Source of the DNA: Lysobacterales bacterium
GTDB taxonomy: Bacteria; Pseudomonadota; Gammaproteobacteria; Xanthomonadales; SZUA-36
NCBI GenBank assembly: GCA_013002505.1
Contig: JABDJL010000030.1
Span: 1 to 36,456, forward strand
Direction of reading: 5' to 3'
DNA length: 36,456 nt
Shown here: one piece after another, positions 1 to 8,544 of the stretch
Position numbering within the stretch: position 1 is the first letter of the stretch
How the letters are laid out: the number at the start of each line of letters is the position of its first letter
The notes under the pieces: generated by a model
Databases searched by the model: none
Told to the model about the DNA's origin: nothing
The model's input: the letters and a program-made list of their open reading frames with translations, nothing else
Position numbers and translations under genes: made by a program

Positions 1-1097
1 TCGACCTTGATCCACAATGGGTTCCTTCGATGATTGACGAGCTTCCCGGTTTCATGGTGCTCGCGGCCTGTGCCACCGGGGTCACGCGCATTCGCGGTGC
101 CTCCGAGTTGCGCGTCAAGGAAAGTGATCGTCTCGAAGTCATGGCCAAGGCATTGCGGCGCCTCGGCGTGGATATCACGCTTTATGAAGACGGTGCCGAC
201 ATCGTCGGCGCCGGCCGGTTCGAATCCGGATTGGTCGACGGCGCAGGCGATCATCGCTGTGCAATGTCGCTTGCTGTGCTTGGCTTGGTTACGGATAAGG
301 GCCTCGCGGTTGACGGTGCAGGCATGATTTCGACCTCTTATCCAGGTTTTACCGCCGATATGAATCACCTGGGTGCTGCGATCGCCATAGATACGCAGGG
401 CGCCAGTGAACCAATGGACACCGCCGTACCGGTGGTCGCGATAGATGGTCCCGTGGGGTCAGGCAAAGGCACGATCAGCACCGGCTTGGCACGCCGGCTT
501 GGCTGGCATTTCCTGGACAGCGGCGCACTGTACCGGCTGGTCGCGCTCGCGGCCATGAACGAAGGCGTGCATGCATCTGACGAAGCCGCCGTGGCGCGGG
601 TCGCGCAGGAACTCGATTTTGGATTTCGGGAAGCGAATGGCGAATCCATTCCGCTGCTCGATGGTGAAGACGTTTCGCTCAGAATTCGCAGTGAAGATGT
701 CAGCGCCATGGCCTCGAGGGTCGCCACGGTACCGGCGGTACGGCAGGCGATGGTCGGCCGCCAGAGAGCGTTCGCACGTGCGCCCGGCCTGGTTGCTGAT
801 GGTCGTGACATGGGTACCGTGATTTTCCCCGATGCACCGCTCAAGATTTTTCTGACCGCCAGTGCGCAGGCACGCGCCGAAAGACGATATAAGCAGTTGA
901 AAGAAAAAGGGGAAAGTGTTAACCTCTCGCGCCTTTTCAGGGACATCGAAGCACGCGACGCGCGTGACACAACGCGGGCCGTTGCGCCTTTAAAGCCGGC
1001 TGACGATGCAATCGTCATCGATTCAACTGAATACAGCATCAATGAAGTACTGGATAAAATTGAATCCTTACTTCATGAAATGAATTTAATTGATTGA
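1..1097 (+). CDS. AroA-Cmk fusion: EPSP synthase C-terminus joined to cytidylate kinase (5' truncated)
   Basis: The reading frame is open from base 3 at the window edge, so the N-terminal part of AroA is missing. The first ~115 visible residues match the EPSP synthase C-terminus (IDELPG, RVKESDR, GDHRCAMSLAVLGL, SYPGFTADM), the enzyme joining shikimate-3-phosphate and PEP in aromatic amino acid synthesis. After a linker of about 15 residues, with no stop codon, a complete cytidylate kinase follows: P-loop GPVGSGKGT, LDSGALYR, and GRDMGTVIFPDA. Cmk phosphorylates CMP/dCMP in the cytoplasm. An in-frame ATG at 414 could allow internal initiation of Cmk alone, but no good ribosome binding site is seen at usual spacing. 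The next gene, rpsA, is the usual neighbour of cmk. Fusion is seen directly; whether both activities stay on one chain is inferred. Confidence 0.9.
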   Translation, partial: DLDPQWVPSMIDELPGFMVLAACATGVTRIRGASELRVKESDRLEVMAKALRRLGVDITLYEDGADIVGAGRFESGLVDGAGDHRCAMSLAVLGLVTDKGLAVDGAGMISTSYPGFTADMNHLGAAIAIDTQGASEPMDTAVPVVAIDGPVGSGKGTISTGLARRLGWHFLDSGALYRLVALAAMNEGVHASDEAAVARVAQELDFGFREANGESIPLLDGEDVSLRIRSEDVSAMASRVATVPAVRQAMVGRQRAFARAPGLVADGRDMGTVIFPDAPLKIFLTASAQARAERRYKQLKEKGESVNLSRLFRDIEARDARDTTRAVAPLKPADDAIVIDSTEYSINEVLDKIESLLHEMNLID

Positions 1098-1117
1098 AGT
1101 ATAGAGACTTATTCGTG

Positions 1118-1195
1118 CCATTTTTTAATGGTGAACATTAACCGGCCATGGTGGCCGAACAACCTGGGTGGGCCGGGGCATTTGCCTCAGGCCTG
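1118..1195 (+). promoter_or_regulatory. Structured rpsA leader (three hairpins, weak ribosome binding site)
   Basis: Two clean hairpins are visible: CCATT-TTTT-AATGG at 1118-1131 and CGGCCA-TGG-TGGCCG at 1143-1157. A weaker GC-rich fold occupies about 1172-1195. The rpsA ATG at 1210 has no convincing Shine-Dalgarno sequence. In E. coli the rpsA leader also has several hairpins and a degenerate ribosome binding site and mediates S1 autoregulation. The same role here is inferred from this resemblance. Confidence 0.45.
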
Positions 1196-1209
1196 TGAGT
1201 ATCAAACCA

Positions 1210-2886
1210 ATGACTGAAAGTTTTGCCGAGTTATTTGAAGAGAGCCTAGCCACAAAAAACCTGCGACCTGGATCAATTGTCACCGGAACGGTGGTGGAAA
1301 TCAGGAATGACGCCATTGTCGTCAATGCAGGCCTCAAGTCCGAAGGGATCGTACCGATCAGCCAGTTCCGCAATTCCAAGGGCGAACTGGAAGTAGAACT
1401 GGGAGATGACGTAGAAGTTGCACTCGATGCAGTCGAGGACGGCTTCGGCGAGACCCGCCTGTCGCGTGAAAAAGCCAAGCGCGCGCTGGTCTGGGACAAG
1501 CTCGAAAGCGCATTTTCCGAGGAAGACACGATTCAGGGCAAGATCAGCGGAAAGGTCAAAGGCGGCTTTACCGTGGACATCCACGATATTCGGGCATTCT
1601 TGCCCGGCTCGCTAGTGGACGTGCGGCCGGTGCGCGACCCCGCGTACCTTGAGGGCAAGGATCTCGAGTTCAAGATCATCAAGCTGGACCGTAAGCGCAA
1701 CAATATTGTTGTTTCGCGGCGCGCAGTGGTCGAATCCGAATTCAGCGCCGAGCGGGAAGAGTTGCTCGACAAGCTCGAAGAGGGTTTGATCATCAAGGGC
1801 GTTGTCAAAAACCTGACTGATTACGGCGCCTTCCTTGACCTCGGCGGCATCGATGGTTTGTTGCATATTACTGACATGGCCTGGAAGCGGGTCCGCCACC
1901 CCAGCGAAGTCGTAAACGTGGGAGACGAGCTGGAAGTTCGCGTGCTGCGTTTTGATCGTGAGCGCAATCGCGTTTCACTGGGCTTAAAGCAACTGGGCGA
2001 AGACCCGTGGTCAGACCTGGCTCGCCGTTACCCGGTCAGCACCCGCCTGTTCGGCAGGGTCACCAACATCACCGACTACGGCTGCTTTGTCGAAATCGAA
2101 GATGGTGTTGAAGGCCTGGTGCACGTATCTGAAATGGACTGGACCAACAAGAACGTCAACCCGGCGAAGGTTGTGCAGACCGGCGACGAGGTCGAGGTCA
2201 TGGTGCTCGAAATTGATGAAGAGCGTCGTCGTATTTCCCTGGGCATGAAACAGTGCACGGCGAATCCGTGGGAAGCCTTCGCTGCCATTTTCAACAAGGG
2301 CGACAAGGTCACCGGTGCGATCAAGTCAATTACTGACTTTGGTATCTTCATCGGTCTCGACGGAGACATTGACGGCCTGGTTCACCTTTCCGATATTTCG
2401 TGGATGACCCCTGGTGAAGAATCAGTTCGTAACTTCAACAAGGGTGAAGAAATCGAAGCGGTCGTGCTGGCTGTTGATCCCGAGCGTGAGCGCATATCAC
2501 TGGGCATCAAGCAACTGGACCAGGATCCGTTTGCAACCTTCATGGCGGCCAACCCGCGTGGTAGCGTCGTCAAGGGCAAGGTCAAGGAAGTCGATGCCCG
2601 TGGTGCGGTCATTGAACTGGCAGATGGCGTTGATGGTTATCTGCGCGCGGCTGATATTGCCAAAGAGCGTGTTGAAGATGCCAGCAAGTACCTTTCAGTG
2701 GGCGACGAGATCGAAGCCAAGTTTGTGAATCTCGATCGAAAAACACGCAGCCTGGGCCTTTCCATCAAGGCCCTGGAAGATGCCGAACTGGCAGAGGCGC
2801 TGGAAGAATACCAGCAGTCCAACAGTGCCAGCGGTACGACTTCCCTGGGTGAGTTGCTCAAAGAGCAGCTTGATCAAGGTAACTGA
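1210..2886 (+). CDS. rpsA: 30S ribosomal protein S1
   Basis: The 558-residue product matches the usual gammaproteobacterial S1 length (E. coli 557). It consists of six S1 RNA-binding repeats. The first two are divergent and bind the ribosome in known homologues; the later ones show the typical [20 protein letters not shown] and [10 protein letters not shown] strands followed by GLVHLSD-type motifs. S1 captures mRNA on the 30S subunit, mainly mRNAs with weak Shine-Dalgarno sequences. The start [13 protein letters not shown] at 1210 is chosen over the longer frame from 1168 because it matches the family N-terminus. It lies downstream of cmk and is followed by a strong terminator, so ihfB probably has its own promoter in the 2927-2969 gap. 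Confidence 0.98.
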   Translation: MTESFAELFEESLATKNLRPGSIVTGTVVEIRNDAIVVNAGLKSEGIVPISQFRNSKGELEVELGDDVEVALDAVEDGFGETRLSREKAKRALVWDKLESAFSEEDTIQGKISGKVKGGFTVDIHDIRAFLPGSLVDVRPVRDPAYLEGKDLEFKIIKLDRKRNNIVVSRRAVVESEFSAEREELLDKLEEGLIIKGVVKNLTDYGAFLDLGGIDGLLHITDMAWKRVRHPSEVVNVGDELEVRVLRFDRERNRVSLGLKQLGEDPWSDLARRYPVSTRLFGRVTNITDYGCFVEIEDGVEGLVHVSEMDWTNKNVNPAKVVQTGDEVEVMVLEIDEERRRISLGMKQCTANPWEAFAAIFNKGDKVTGAIKSITDFGIFIGLDGDIDGLVHLSDISWMTPGEESVRNFNKGEEIEAVVLAVDPERERISLGIKQLDQDPFATFMAANPRGSVVKGKVKEVDARGAVIELADGVDGYLRAADIAKERVEDASKYLSVGDEIEAKFVNLDRKTRSLGLSIKALEDAELAEALEEYQQSNSASGTTSLGELLKEQLDQGN

Positions 2887-2895
2887 ACCGAGCGC

Positions 2896-2926
2896 CTGGA
2901 GCGGCCCCACGGGCCGCTCCAGTTTT
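2896..2926 (+). terminator. Rho-independent terminator of rpsA
   Basis: A perfect 12-bp GC-rich stem (CTGGAGCGGCCC at 2896-2907, GGGCCGCTCCAG at 2911-2922) with a CAC loop is followed at once by TTTT. It starts 9 bases after the rpsA stop. Confidence 0.92.
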
Positions 2927-2969
2927 GATACTGGCGACCGGTAACTAATTGAGATATTGTAGGTTTGCT

Positions 2970-3251
2970 ATGACAAAATCAGAATTAATCGACCGCTTGG
3001 CAGCCCAGCAAAACCACCTGGCACACCTCGATGTAGAACTGGGCGTCAAGTCCATTCTCGAGCAGATGAGCAGTGCGTTGGCAGCTGGCGAGCGCATCGA
3101 AATTCGCGGATTTGGAAGTTTTTCGCTGCATTACCGCGCGCCGCGCATGGGACGTAACCCCAAGACCGGAGAGGCCGTTGCGCTACCCGGAAAGCATGTA
3201 CCGCATTTCAAGCCAGGCAAAGCCCTGCGCGAACGCGTCAATTACAGTTAA
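2970..3251 (+). CDS. ihfB: Integration host factor subunit beta
   Basis: The 93-residue product is a DNA-bending protein of the HU/IHF family, forming a heterodimer with IhfA. The start [11 protein letters not shown] is the family N-terminus, so the ATG at 2970 is used rather than 2949. The DNA-binding arm carries [22 protein letters not shown], which includes the conserved GRNPKTG and the proline that intercalates into DNA, followed by [12 protein letters not shown]. The rpsA-ihfB order is conserved in gammaproteobacteria. It sits 27 bases upstream of lapA. Confidence 0.97.
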   Translation: MTKSELIDRLAAQQNHLAHLDVELGVKSILEQMSSALAAGERIEIRGFGSFSLHYRAPRMGRNPKTGEAVALPGKHVPHFKPGKALRERVNYS

Positions 3252-3278
3252 ACAGGCTACCAAGCCCGGATTCTGGCG

Positions 3279-3557
3279 ATGACACGACTGGTCTTTGGCC
3301 TGATAGCCTTGCTGGCCATCATCACCGGCTTGCTGGTGGGAACCCTCAACTCAGACCCCGTAACCCTGGATTTGCTGTGGGTGAATCTGGATTGGCCGTT
3401 GGGTCTGCTTGTATTACTGTTTTTTTCCTCGGGCCTGGCCCTGGGGCTGGCGTTGATGTTCGTGATCAGGGTGTTACCCCTGAGGCTCAAGCTTCGCAAG
3501 GCCAGGGCGGTAGAGCAAGCGCCGGAACCCCGGGATATCGCGGTGAGTGATGATTGA
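3279..3557 (+). CDS. lapA: LapA-family small inner-membrane protein (DUF1049)
   Basis: The 92-residue protein has two hydrophobic segments (about residues 4-24 and 40-65) joined by a short loop with the family signature LNSDPVTLDLLW. A basic and charged cytoplasmic tail follows. E. coli LapA (YciS) is co-transcribed with LapB and is linked to lipopolysaccharide assembly. The coding region overlaps the next gene by 11 bases, so translation is probably coupled. Confidence 0.9.
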   Translation: MTRLVFGLIALLAIITGLLVGTLNSDPVTLDLLWVNLDWPLGLLVLLFFSSGLALGLALMFVIRVLPLRLKLRKARAVEQAPEPRDIAVSDD

Positions 3558-4716
3558 ATGGCTGTTGCTGGCACTGTTACCGGTCGCGGCATGGGGCGGC
3601 TGGTACTTCGCCCGGAATACCGCGCAACGCAGTGAACGAAAACGGCACCGGCTATTCAACAACCAGTATTTCCAGGGTCTGAACTACCTGCTCAATGAGC
3701 AGCCCGACAAGGCGATCCAGATTTTCCTGGAAATGGCCGAGGTCAATGAAGACACCGTAGAAACCCACCTTGCCTTGGGCAGCCTGTTTCGGCGCCGCGG
3801 CGAAGTGGACCGCGCTATTCGCCTCCACCAGAACATCATATCCAAGCATACGCTGGACGATACCCAGCGCCTCCAGGCGCTTCTGGAACTGGGCGAAGAT
3901 TACATGAGAGCCGGTTTGTTTGACCGTGCGGAGAAATTGTTCAGCGAGCTGATGGAACGGGAGTCGCAGGCGCCCTCGGCGCTCAAACACCTGCTGGATA
4001 TATACCAACAGGAAAAAGACTGGGCAAAGGCGCTGGACGTCGCAACGCGTCTCGAGGCCGTCAGTGACGAGTACATGGCACTTCGGAAGTCACAGTTTTG
4101 CTGCGAATTGGCCGAGCTGGAACTGGACCAGGACCAGCCTGGTAATGCTCGAAAACACCTGGCGCTGGCACGCCGCTTCGACCCAGCCAACGTGCGCGCA
4201 CATTTCATTTCAGCCCGCATTGCGCAGCACAATGGAAAACACGAAGAGGCGATGGGCATTTACGAGGAAGTTGCGCAGCTCGACCACAATTATCTGCCCA
4301 TCCTGCTTGATCCATATTTCCAGTGTGCTGAAGAATCTGGACAGCTGAAGCGTGCACAAAAGCAACTCGAAAGCTGGTGTGAAAAACATCAAAGCACCAG
4401 CGCATTGCTGAAAAAGGTGGCACTCATGGAGCAGGACCAGGGCGCAGCGGAGGCGGCTCGCCACCTGGCCGTGCGGCTCGGTGAGAATCCTTCGGTTCAG
4501 GGCCTGGAGAAATTGTTGGATCTAAGCCCGGCAGGGAGTGAAATGCAGGAGCGCACCATGCAGTTGCTGCATTCAGTGACCCGGGAATTGCTGTCCCGGC
4601 AATCCACATTTCGTTGCAGTCACTGCGGGTTCAGCGGGCAAAACCACCACTGGCAATGCCCCAGCTGCAAACAGTGGAGCACGACGCGAGTGATTCGCGG
4701 TGTGCTCGGGGAATAG
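3547..4716 (+). CDS. lapB: LPS assembly protein B, TPR protein with rubredoxin-like zinc site
   Basis: The 389-residue product equals the family length (E. coli LapB/YciM 389). An N-terminal membrane anchor (WLLLALLPVAAWGGWYFA) is followed by tandem TPR repeats (about residues 35-330). A C-terminal rubredoxin-like module has four cysteines, C357, C360, C371 and C374, which bind metal in the family. In E. coli, LapB acts with FtsH to control LpxC turnover and so the LPS level. The start overlaps the lapA end by 11 bases. The envelope-sugar genes that follow agree with an LPS context. Confidence 0.96.
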   Translation: MMIEWLLLALLPVAAWGGWYFARNTAQRSERKRHRLFNNQYFQGLNYLLNEQPDKAIQIFLEMAEVNEDTVETHLALGSLFRRRGEVDRAIRLHQNIISKHTLDDTQRLQALLELGEDYMRAGLFDRAEKLFSELMERESQAPSALKHLLDIYQQEKDWAKALDVATRLEAVSDEYMALRKSQFCCELAELELDQDQPGNARKHLALARRFDPANVRAHFISARIAQHNGKHEEAMGIYEEVAQLDHNYLPILLDPYFQCAEESGQLKRAQKQLESWCEKHQSTSALLKKVALMEQDQGAAEAARHLAVRLGENPSVQGLEKLLDLSPAGSEMQERTMQLLHSVTRELLSRQSTFRCSHCGFSGQNHHWQCPSCKQWSTTRVIRGVLGE

Positions 4717-4751
4717 CTGTGCCCGCGCAATTTCCGTTGCCGGGACTTCCC

Positions 4752-5726
4752 ATGGCGTTTTTGTTCTCCGCTGCAATTTCGTATGTCCTGGTCAGCCTTG
4801 TTTTGCGCCTCGCTTTGCGCAGCGGCTTGTTGGATTATCCTGGTCCCCGTCAAAGCCATGAACATCCGACACCTACGGGTGCGGGGGTCGCAATCGTCGC
4901 ATCCATAGTCATCGTCAGTTTGCTGTCGCGGGAAATGATTGAAACCGAGATGTGGTGGGTCATATTGGCGGGTATGGCTGTCTTGTCTGTAAGCGGCTGG
5001 ATCGATGACCGCAAACCGCTTTCCAGCCTGTTGCGCCTGGTACTGCAGTTGGTCGTCGTTTTCCCACTCATCGCTTGGGTCGTCAATCCCGTCTGGAACC
5101 CGGGATTGCCATGGTTGGTTTTTTGGGGGCTGATCCTGGTCGGGGTCATCAATGCCTACAATTTCATGGATGGCAGTGATGGAATGGCCGGCTTCCAGGC
5201 GGTGTTCAGCGGGCTGGTCATGTCGATCATATTTATGGGTGCCGGTGCCGTGGACCTGGCACTCGCGGCCACCCTGTTTGCCGGTAGTTTCGCCGGCTTT
5301 TTGCCGTTAAATTTTCCCCGCGCGCGCATCTTCATGGGCGACTCGGGCAGTGTGCCCGCCGGCTTGTGCATTGCCGGATTGCTGTTGCTGGGCGTATCGC
5401 GTGGGATCATCAGTATTCCGGAATCATTTCTGGTCCTGATCCTGTTTCTCGTAGACAGCGGATTGACATTATTGGCGAGGGTAATTCGCAGGGAGCAGTG
5501 GTATACTGCGCACAAAGAACATATATACCAACGGCTGATCGGCCATGGATGGTCACACAGTCGAGTCCTTCTGCTTTACCAGGCCATCAACATAGTTTTG
5601 GTGGCGCCGGCCCTGATGCTGGCAAGGATGTACCCGGACCTGGCCTGGACGATTGCAGGGGTGATGTTCCTGCTGACGTCAACAGGCTGGTATTTAGCAT
5701 CTCTCAGGCTTGGGGTGCGAAATTGA
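4752..5726 (+). CDS. WecA/WbpL-type undecaprenyl-phosphate glycosyl-1-phosphate transferase
   Basis: The 324-residue polytopic membrane protein belongs to the MraY/WecA superfamily. It would transfer a HexNAc-1-phosphate from a UDP-sugar to undecaprenyl phosphate, starting O-antigen or a related glycan at the inner membrane. Motifs seen: RQSHEHPTPTGAG near residue 33, the Asp pair in GWIDDRKPL (D85, D86), NAYNFMDGSDG near 135, FMGDSGS near 195, and HKEHIYQRL near 254, corresponding to the basic HxxH..Q motif of this family. The ATG at 4752 gives the usual N-terminal length. A GTG at 4719, preceded by GGGG, would add 11 residues and remains possible. The exact sugar cannot be read from sequence. 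Confidence 0.9.
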   Translation: MAFLFSAAISYVLVSLVLRLALRSGLLDYPGPRQSHEHPTPTGAGVAIVASIVIVSLLSREMIETEMWWVILAGMAVLSVSGWIDDRKPLSSLLRLVLQLVVVFPLIAWVVNPVWNPGLPWLVFWGLILVGVINAYNFMDGSDGMAGFQAVFSGLVMSIIFMGAGAVDLALAATLFAGSFAGFLPLNFPRARIFMGDSGSVPAGLCIAGLLLLGVSRGIISIPESFLVLILFLVDSGLTLLARVIRREQWYTAHKEHIYQRLIGHGWSHSRVLLLYQAINIVLVAPALMLARMYPDLAWTIAGVMFLLTSTGWYLASLRLGVRN

Positions 5727-5737
5727 GCGCTAATAAG

Positions 5738-7636
5738 ATGAAACAGATGCTCCAGAGTGTGCGGCACCCACGCGCCGCGGTGTTTGCACACGACGTGCTG
5801 ATGGTGGTCGCTGCATGGCTGGCTTCAAGCTGGCTGGTCGAGCGTATCTCCGGTACGCCGTTCCTTCACCATTCTTCTCTGACGACCGAATTGATGGTTG
5901 TTGTGATACTCCAGACGACGGTTTTATGGGCCACTGGCCTGTACCGCGGCTTATGGCGTTTCGCCAGTTTCCAGGACATGTGGAACATTGCCCGCGCGGC
6001 AGCGTTTGGCACGGTCCTGATCGTCAGTTGTCTTGCAATTCTGCGTGGTTCGGTACTGCGCGAATGGTTGCAATCGCTGGTGTTTTACCCGGTATTACTG
6101 TTCGTGTTGCTGGCTTTCCCACGCATGTGTTACCGCTTCTGGAAAGATTCCAGGGTCATGATGCCGCAACGCGAGACCAAGGGTCTGAAGCGGGTGTTGA
6201 TTCTCGGAGCCGGTCATTCCGGCGCTTTGCTTGAGCGCGAATTACGCCACCAGGGTGGTTACGACATCATTGGTTTCCTGGATGACGATCCGCGCCTGAG
6301 GGGCGCGCACGTACACGGGGTTCCGGTGCTGGACAGCATTGACCGGCTGCCACAGGTCGGAAAAGACGTGCAAGCCGAGCTGGTGATCATCGCTATGCCA
6401 TCGGCCAACAATCAACAAATGCAGCGCATCGTGGAAATCTGCGAGCGCAGTGATATCAAGTTCCGCACTTTGCCAACCCTGCAGGACCTGGGAAATCGCG
6501 CGACGCGAATCGGTGTTCTGAAGCGCGTGGCCATTGATGACCTGCTGGGGCGTGAACCGGTATCACTGAACTGGGAGTCGATCCGCGAGGGCCTGGCAGG
6601 CAAGAGAGTCATGATCACCGGCGGCGGAGGCTCGATCGGTTCGGAATTGTGCCGCCAAATCGCTCGCCTCAATCCGATTGAACTGATAGTCATCGACAAC
6701 AGCGAGTACTCGCTGTATCGCATCGATCACGAACTGCGAAGTGAGTTCCAGGACTTGATCTTCTACTCGGTTCTCGGCGACATATGCGACCCCGCGACCG
6801 TTGAAAAAGTGGTCGGTGAATACAAGCCGGACATGATTTTCCATGCAGCGGCTTATAAGCATCTGCCGATCCTGCAGACCCAGGTCCGTGAAGCGTTCCG
6901 CAACAACGTGGTGGGCACGATGCGCCTGTCCGAAGTGGCTGAACGTCATGGTGTGGGAACATTCGTGTTGATTTCCACCGACAAGGCAGTCAATCCAGCC
7001 AATATCATGGGCGCCACCAAGCGGGTCGCCGAAATGTACTGCCAGAACATGAACGCGCGTTCCAATACGCGTTTCATCACCGTGCGTTTCGGAAATGTAT
7101 TGAATTCCAACGGTTCCGTTGTGCCTTTGTTCCAGGAACAGATCGAAAAGGGCGGGCCGGTCACGGTCACGCACCCGGAGATTTCGCGCTATTTCATGAC
7201 CATTGCCGAGGCCAGCCAGCTGATCATGCAAGCGGCGGTGCTCGGTGCGGGTGGCGAGATATACGTGCTGGACATGGGCGAGCCGGTCAAAATCACCTAT
7301 CTTGCCGAGCAGTTGATACGCCTCGCTGGCAAGGAGCCCGGCCGGGACATCCAGATCATCTACACCGGCCTCAGGCCAGGTGAGAAGCTTTACGAAGAAC
7401 TCTTCCACGAGCTTGAGCCTTACGATATGACGACGCACGAAAAAATCTTCCTGGCGCACCCGCGACAGGCAGATTGGGATGAACTGCGTTCTGAACTGCG
7501 CAGCATCGAGCTTGCCGTGCGGCGTTACGATACCAGGACCCTGCAGAGGATCATGTTGAAGCTGGTGCCGGAGTTGGCCAAGTCCAGCGATAACACCGAG
7601 GCGTCCGAAGTCGTTTCCATCAGCCGCTCGGTTTAA
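5738..7636 (+). CDS. WbpM/FlaA1-type nucleotide-sugar 4,6-dehydratase (membrane-anchored)
   Basis: The 632-residue product has about four N-terminal membrane helices (residues 10-130), a first Rossmann domain (RVLILGAGHSG near 152), and a second short-chain dehydrogenase domain with TGGGGSIGSE at 294. The active site segment ISTDKAVNPANIMGATKR has Met424 in place of the usual Tyr, with Lys428. This SMK arrangement is typical of WbpM-type UDP-GlcNAc 4,6-dehydratases, which supply deoxy-sugar precursors for surface glycans. A TTG at 5723, overlapping the previous stop, is an alternative start. Pairing with the upstream transferase mirrors wbpL-wbpM of Pseudomonas. Confidence 0.92.
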   Translation: MKQMLQSVRHPRAAVFAHDVLMVVAAWLASSWLVERISGTPFLHHSSLTTELMVVVILQTTVLWATGLYRGLWRFASFQDMWNIARAAAFGTVLIVSCLAILRGSVLREWLQSLVFYPVLLFVLLAFPRMCYRFWKDSRVMMPQRETKGLKRVLILGAGHSGALLERELRHQGGYDIIGFLDDDPRLRGAHVHGVPVLDSIDRLPQVGKDVQAELVIIAMPSANNQQMQRIVEICERSDIKFRTLPTLQDLGNRATRIGVLKRVAIDDLLGREPVSLNWESIREGLAGKRVMITGGGGSIGSELCRQIARLNPIELIVIDNSEYSLYRIDHELRSEFQDLIFYSVLGDICDPATVEKVVGEYKPDMIFHAAAYKHLPILQTQVREAFRNNVVGTMRLSEVAERHGVGTFVLISTDKAVNPANIMGATKRVAEMYCQNMNARSNTRFITVRFGNVLNSNGSVVPLFQEQIEKGGPVTVTHPEISRYFMTIAEASQLIMQAAVLGAGGEIYVLDMGEPVKITYLAEQLIRLAGKEPGRDIQIIYTGLRPGEKLYEELFHELEPYDMTTHEKIFLAHPRQADWDELRSELRSIELAVRRYDTRTLQRIMLKLVPELAKSSDNTEASEVVSISRSV

Positions 7637-7644
7637 CCCTACCC

Positions 7645-8541
7645 ATGCGTTCTTCACCGCCAGTCAGGAAGGCAGTTTTTCCTGTCGCGGGCCTCGGTAC
7701 GCGATTCCTGCCCGCGACCAAGGCGATTCCCAAGGAAATGCTGCCCGTCGTTGATAAGCCCTTGATCCAGTACGCGGTCGAGGAGGCCATCGAAGCCGGC
7801 GTGGATACCTTGATCATGGTCACGCGGGGTGACAAGCAGGCCATATCCGATCATTTCAATCGCTCCGGGCACCTTGAAGAATTTCTCGAACAACGAGGTA
7901 AGGCGGAATTGCTGCAGGATATGCGGGATATTCTTCCGCCAGGGATCAAATTACGTGAAGCCATTCAGGCCGAACCGCTCGGCCTCGGTCACGCGGTCTT
8001 GTGCGCACAGGAGTGGGTGGGCGACGAAGCATTCGCCGTGCTGTTGCCCGACGATATGGTCAAGACCCGCGGCCAGGGCTGCCTGGCAGCGATGGTCGAT
8101 GCGTTCGGGGCCACGGGTGTCAGCCAGGTCGGTGTCGAGGAAATTGCCCCCGTTGACTGCCGGCGCTACGGCGTGGCGGCCGTCGAACGCACGAAGGAAG
8201 GCGCAGAGCGAATCACCGAGATTGTCGAAAAACCTGAACCGGAAGCGGCACCTTCCAACCTGGGAGTGGTCGGCCGATACGTATTTACCGGTGAGATATT
8301 CCAACACTTGTCCAAAATTGGTGCCGGCGCAGGCGGCGAGATCCAGTTAACCGATGCCATTGCCCGCCTGATGATGGCGCAGCCGGTTCACGCATTTCGG
8401 CTCAATGGAAAGCGTTACGACTGCGGCAGCCGCTTCGGGCTGTTAGCTGCGCAACTGGATTACGCCATGGATATTGAAGAATTGGCAGAGCCATTGCGGG
8501 CTGCAATGTCAGAACTCATGAAGCGCCATGGCGGAGCGTGA
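7645..8541 (+). CDS. galU: UTP-glucose-1-phosphate uridylyltransferase
   Basis: The 298-residue cytoplasmic enzyme makes UDP-glucose from UTP and glucose-1-phosphate. The nucleotide-binding signature AVFPVAGLGTRFLPATKAIPKEMLPVVDKP lies at residues 9-39. Further family motifs are GLGHAVLCAQ, the acidic LLPDDMV, IVEKPEP and GKRYDCGSRFGLL. It starts 8 bases after the dehydratase stop, so it lies in the same likely operon and feeds nucleotide sugars to envelope synthesis. Confidence 0.97.
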   Translation: MRSSPPVRKAVFPVAGLGTRFLPATKAIPKEMLPVVDKPLIQYAVEEAIEAGVDTLIMVTRGDKQAISDHFNRSGHLEEFLEQRGKAELLQDMRDILPPGIKLREAIQAEPLGLGHAVLCAQEWVGDEAFAVLLPDDMVKTRGQGCLAAMVDAFGATGVSQVGVEEIAPVDCRRYGVAAVERTKEGAERITEIVEKPEPEAAPSNLGVVGRYVFTGEIFQHLSKIGAGAGGEIQLTDAIARLMMAQPVHAFRLNGKRYDCGSRFGLLAAQLDYAMDIEELAEPLRAAMSELMKRHGGA

Positions 8542-8544
8542 GCA

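Noticed and set aside
6563-7657. 364-codon frame on the minus strand
   Set aside because: It lies fully antisense to the well-supported WbpM-type dehydratase and has no family resemblance; a GC-driven shadow frame.
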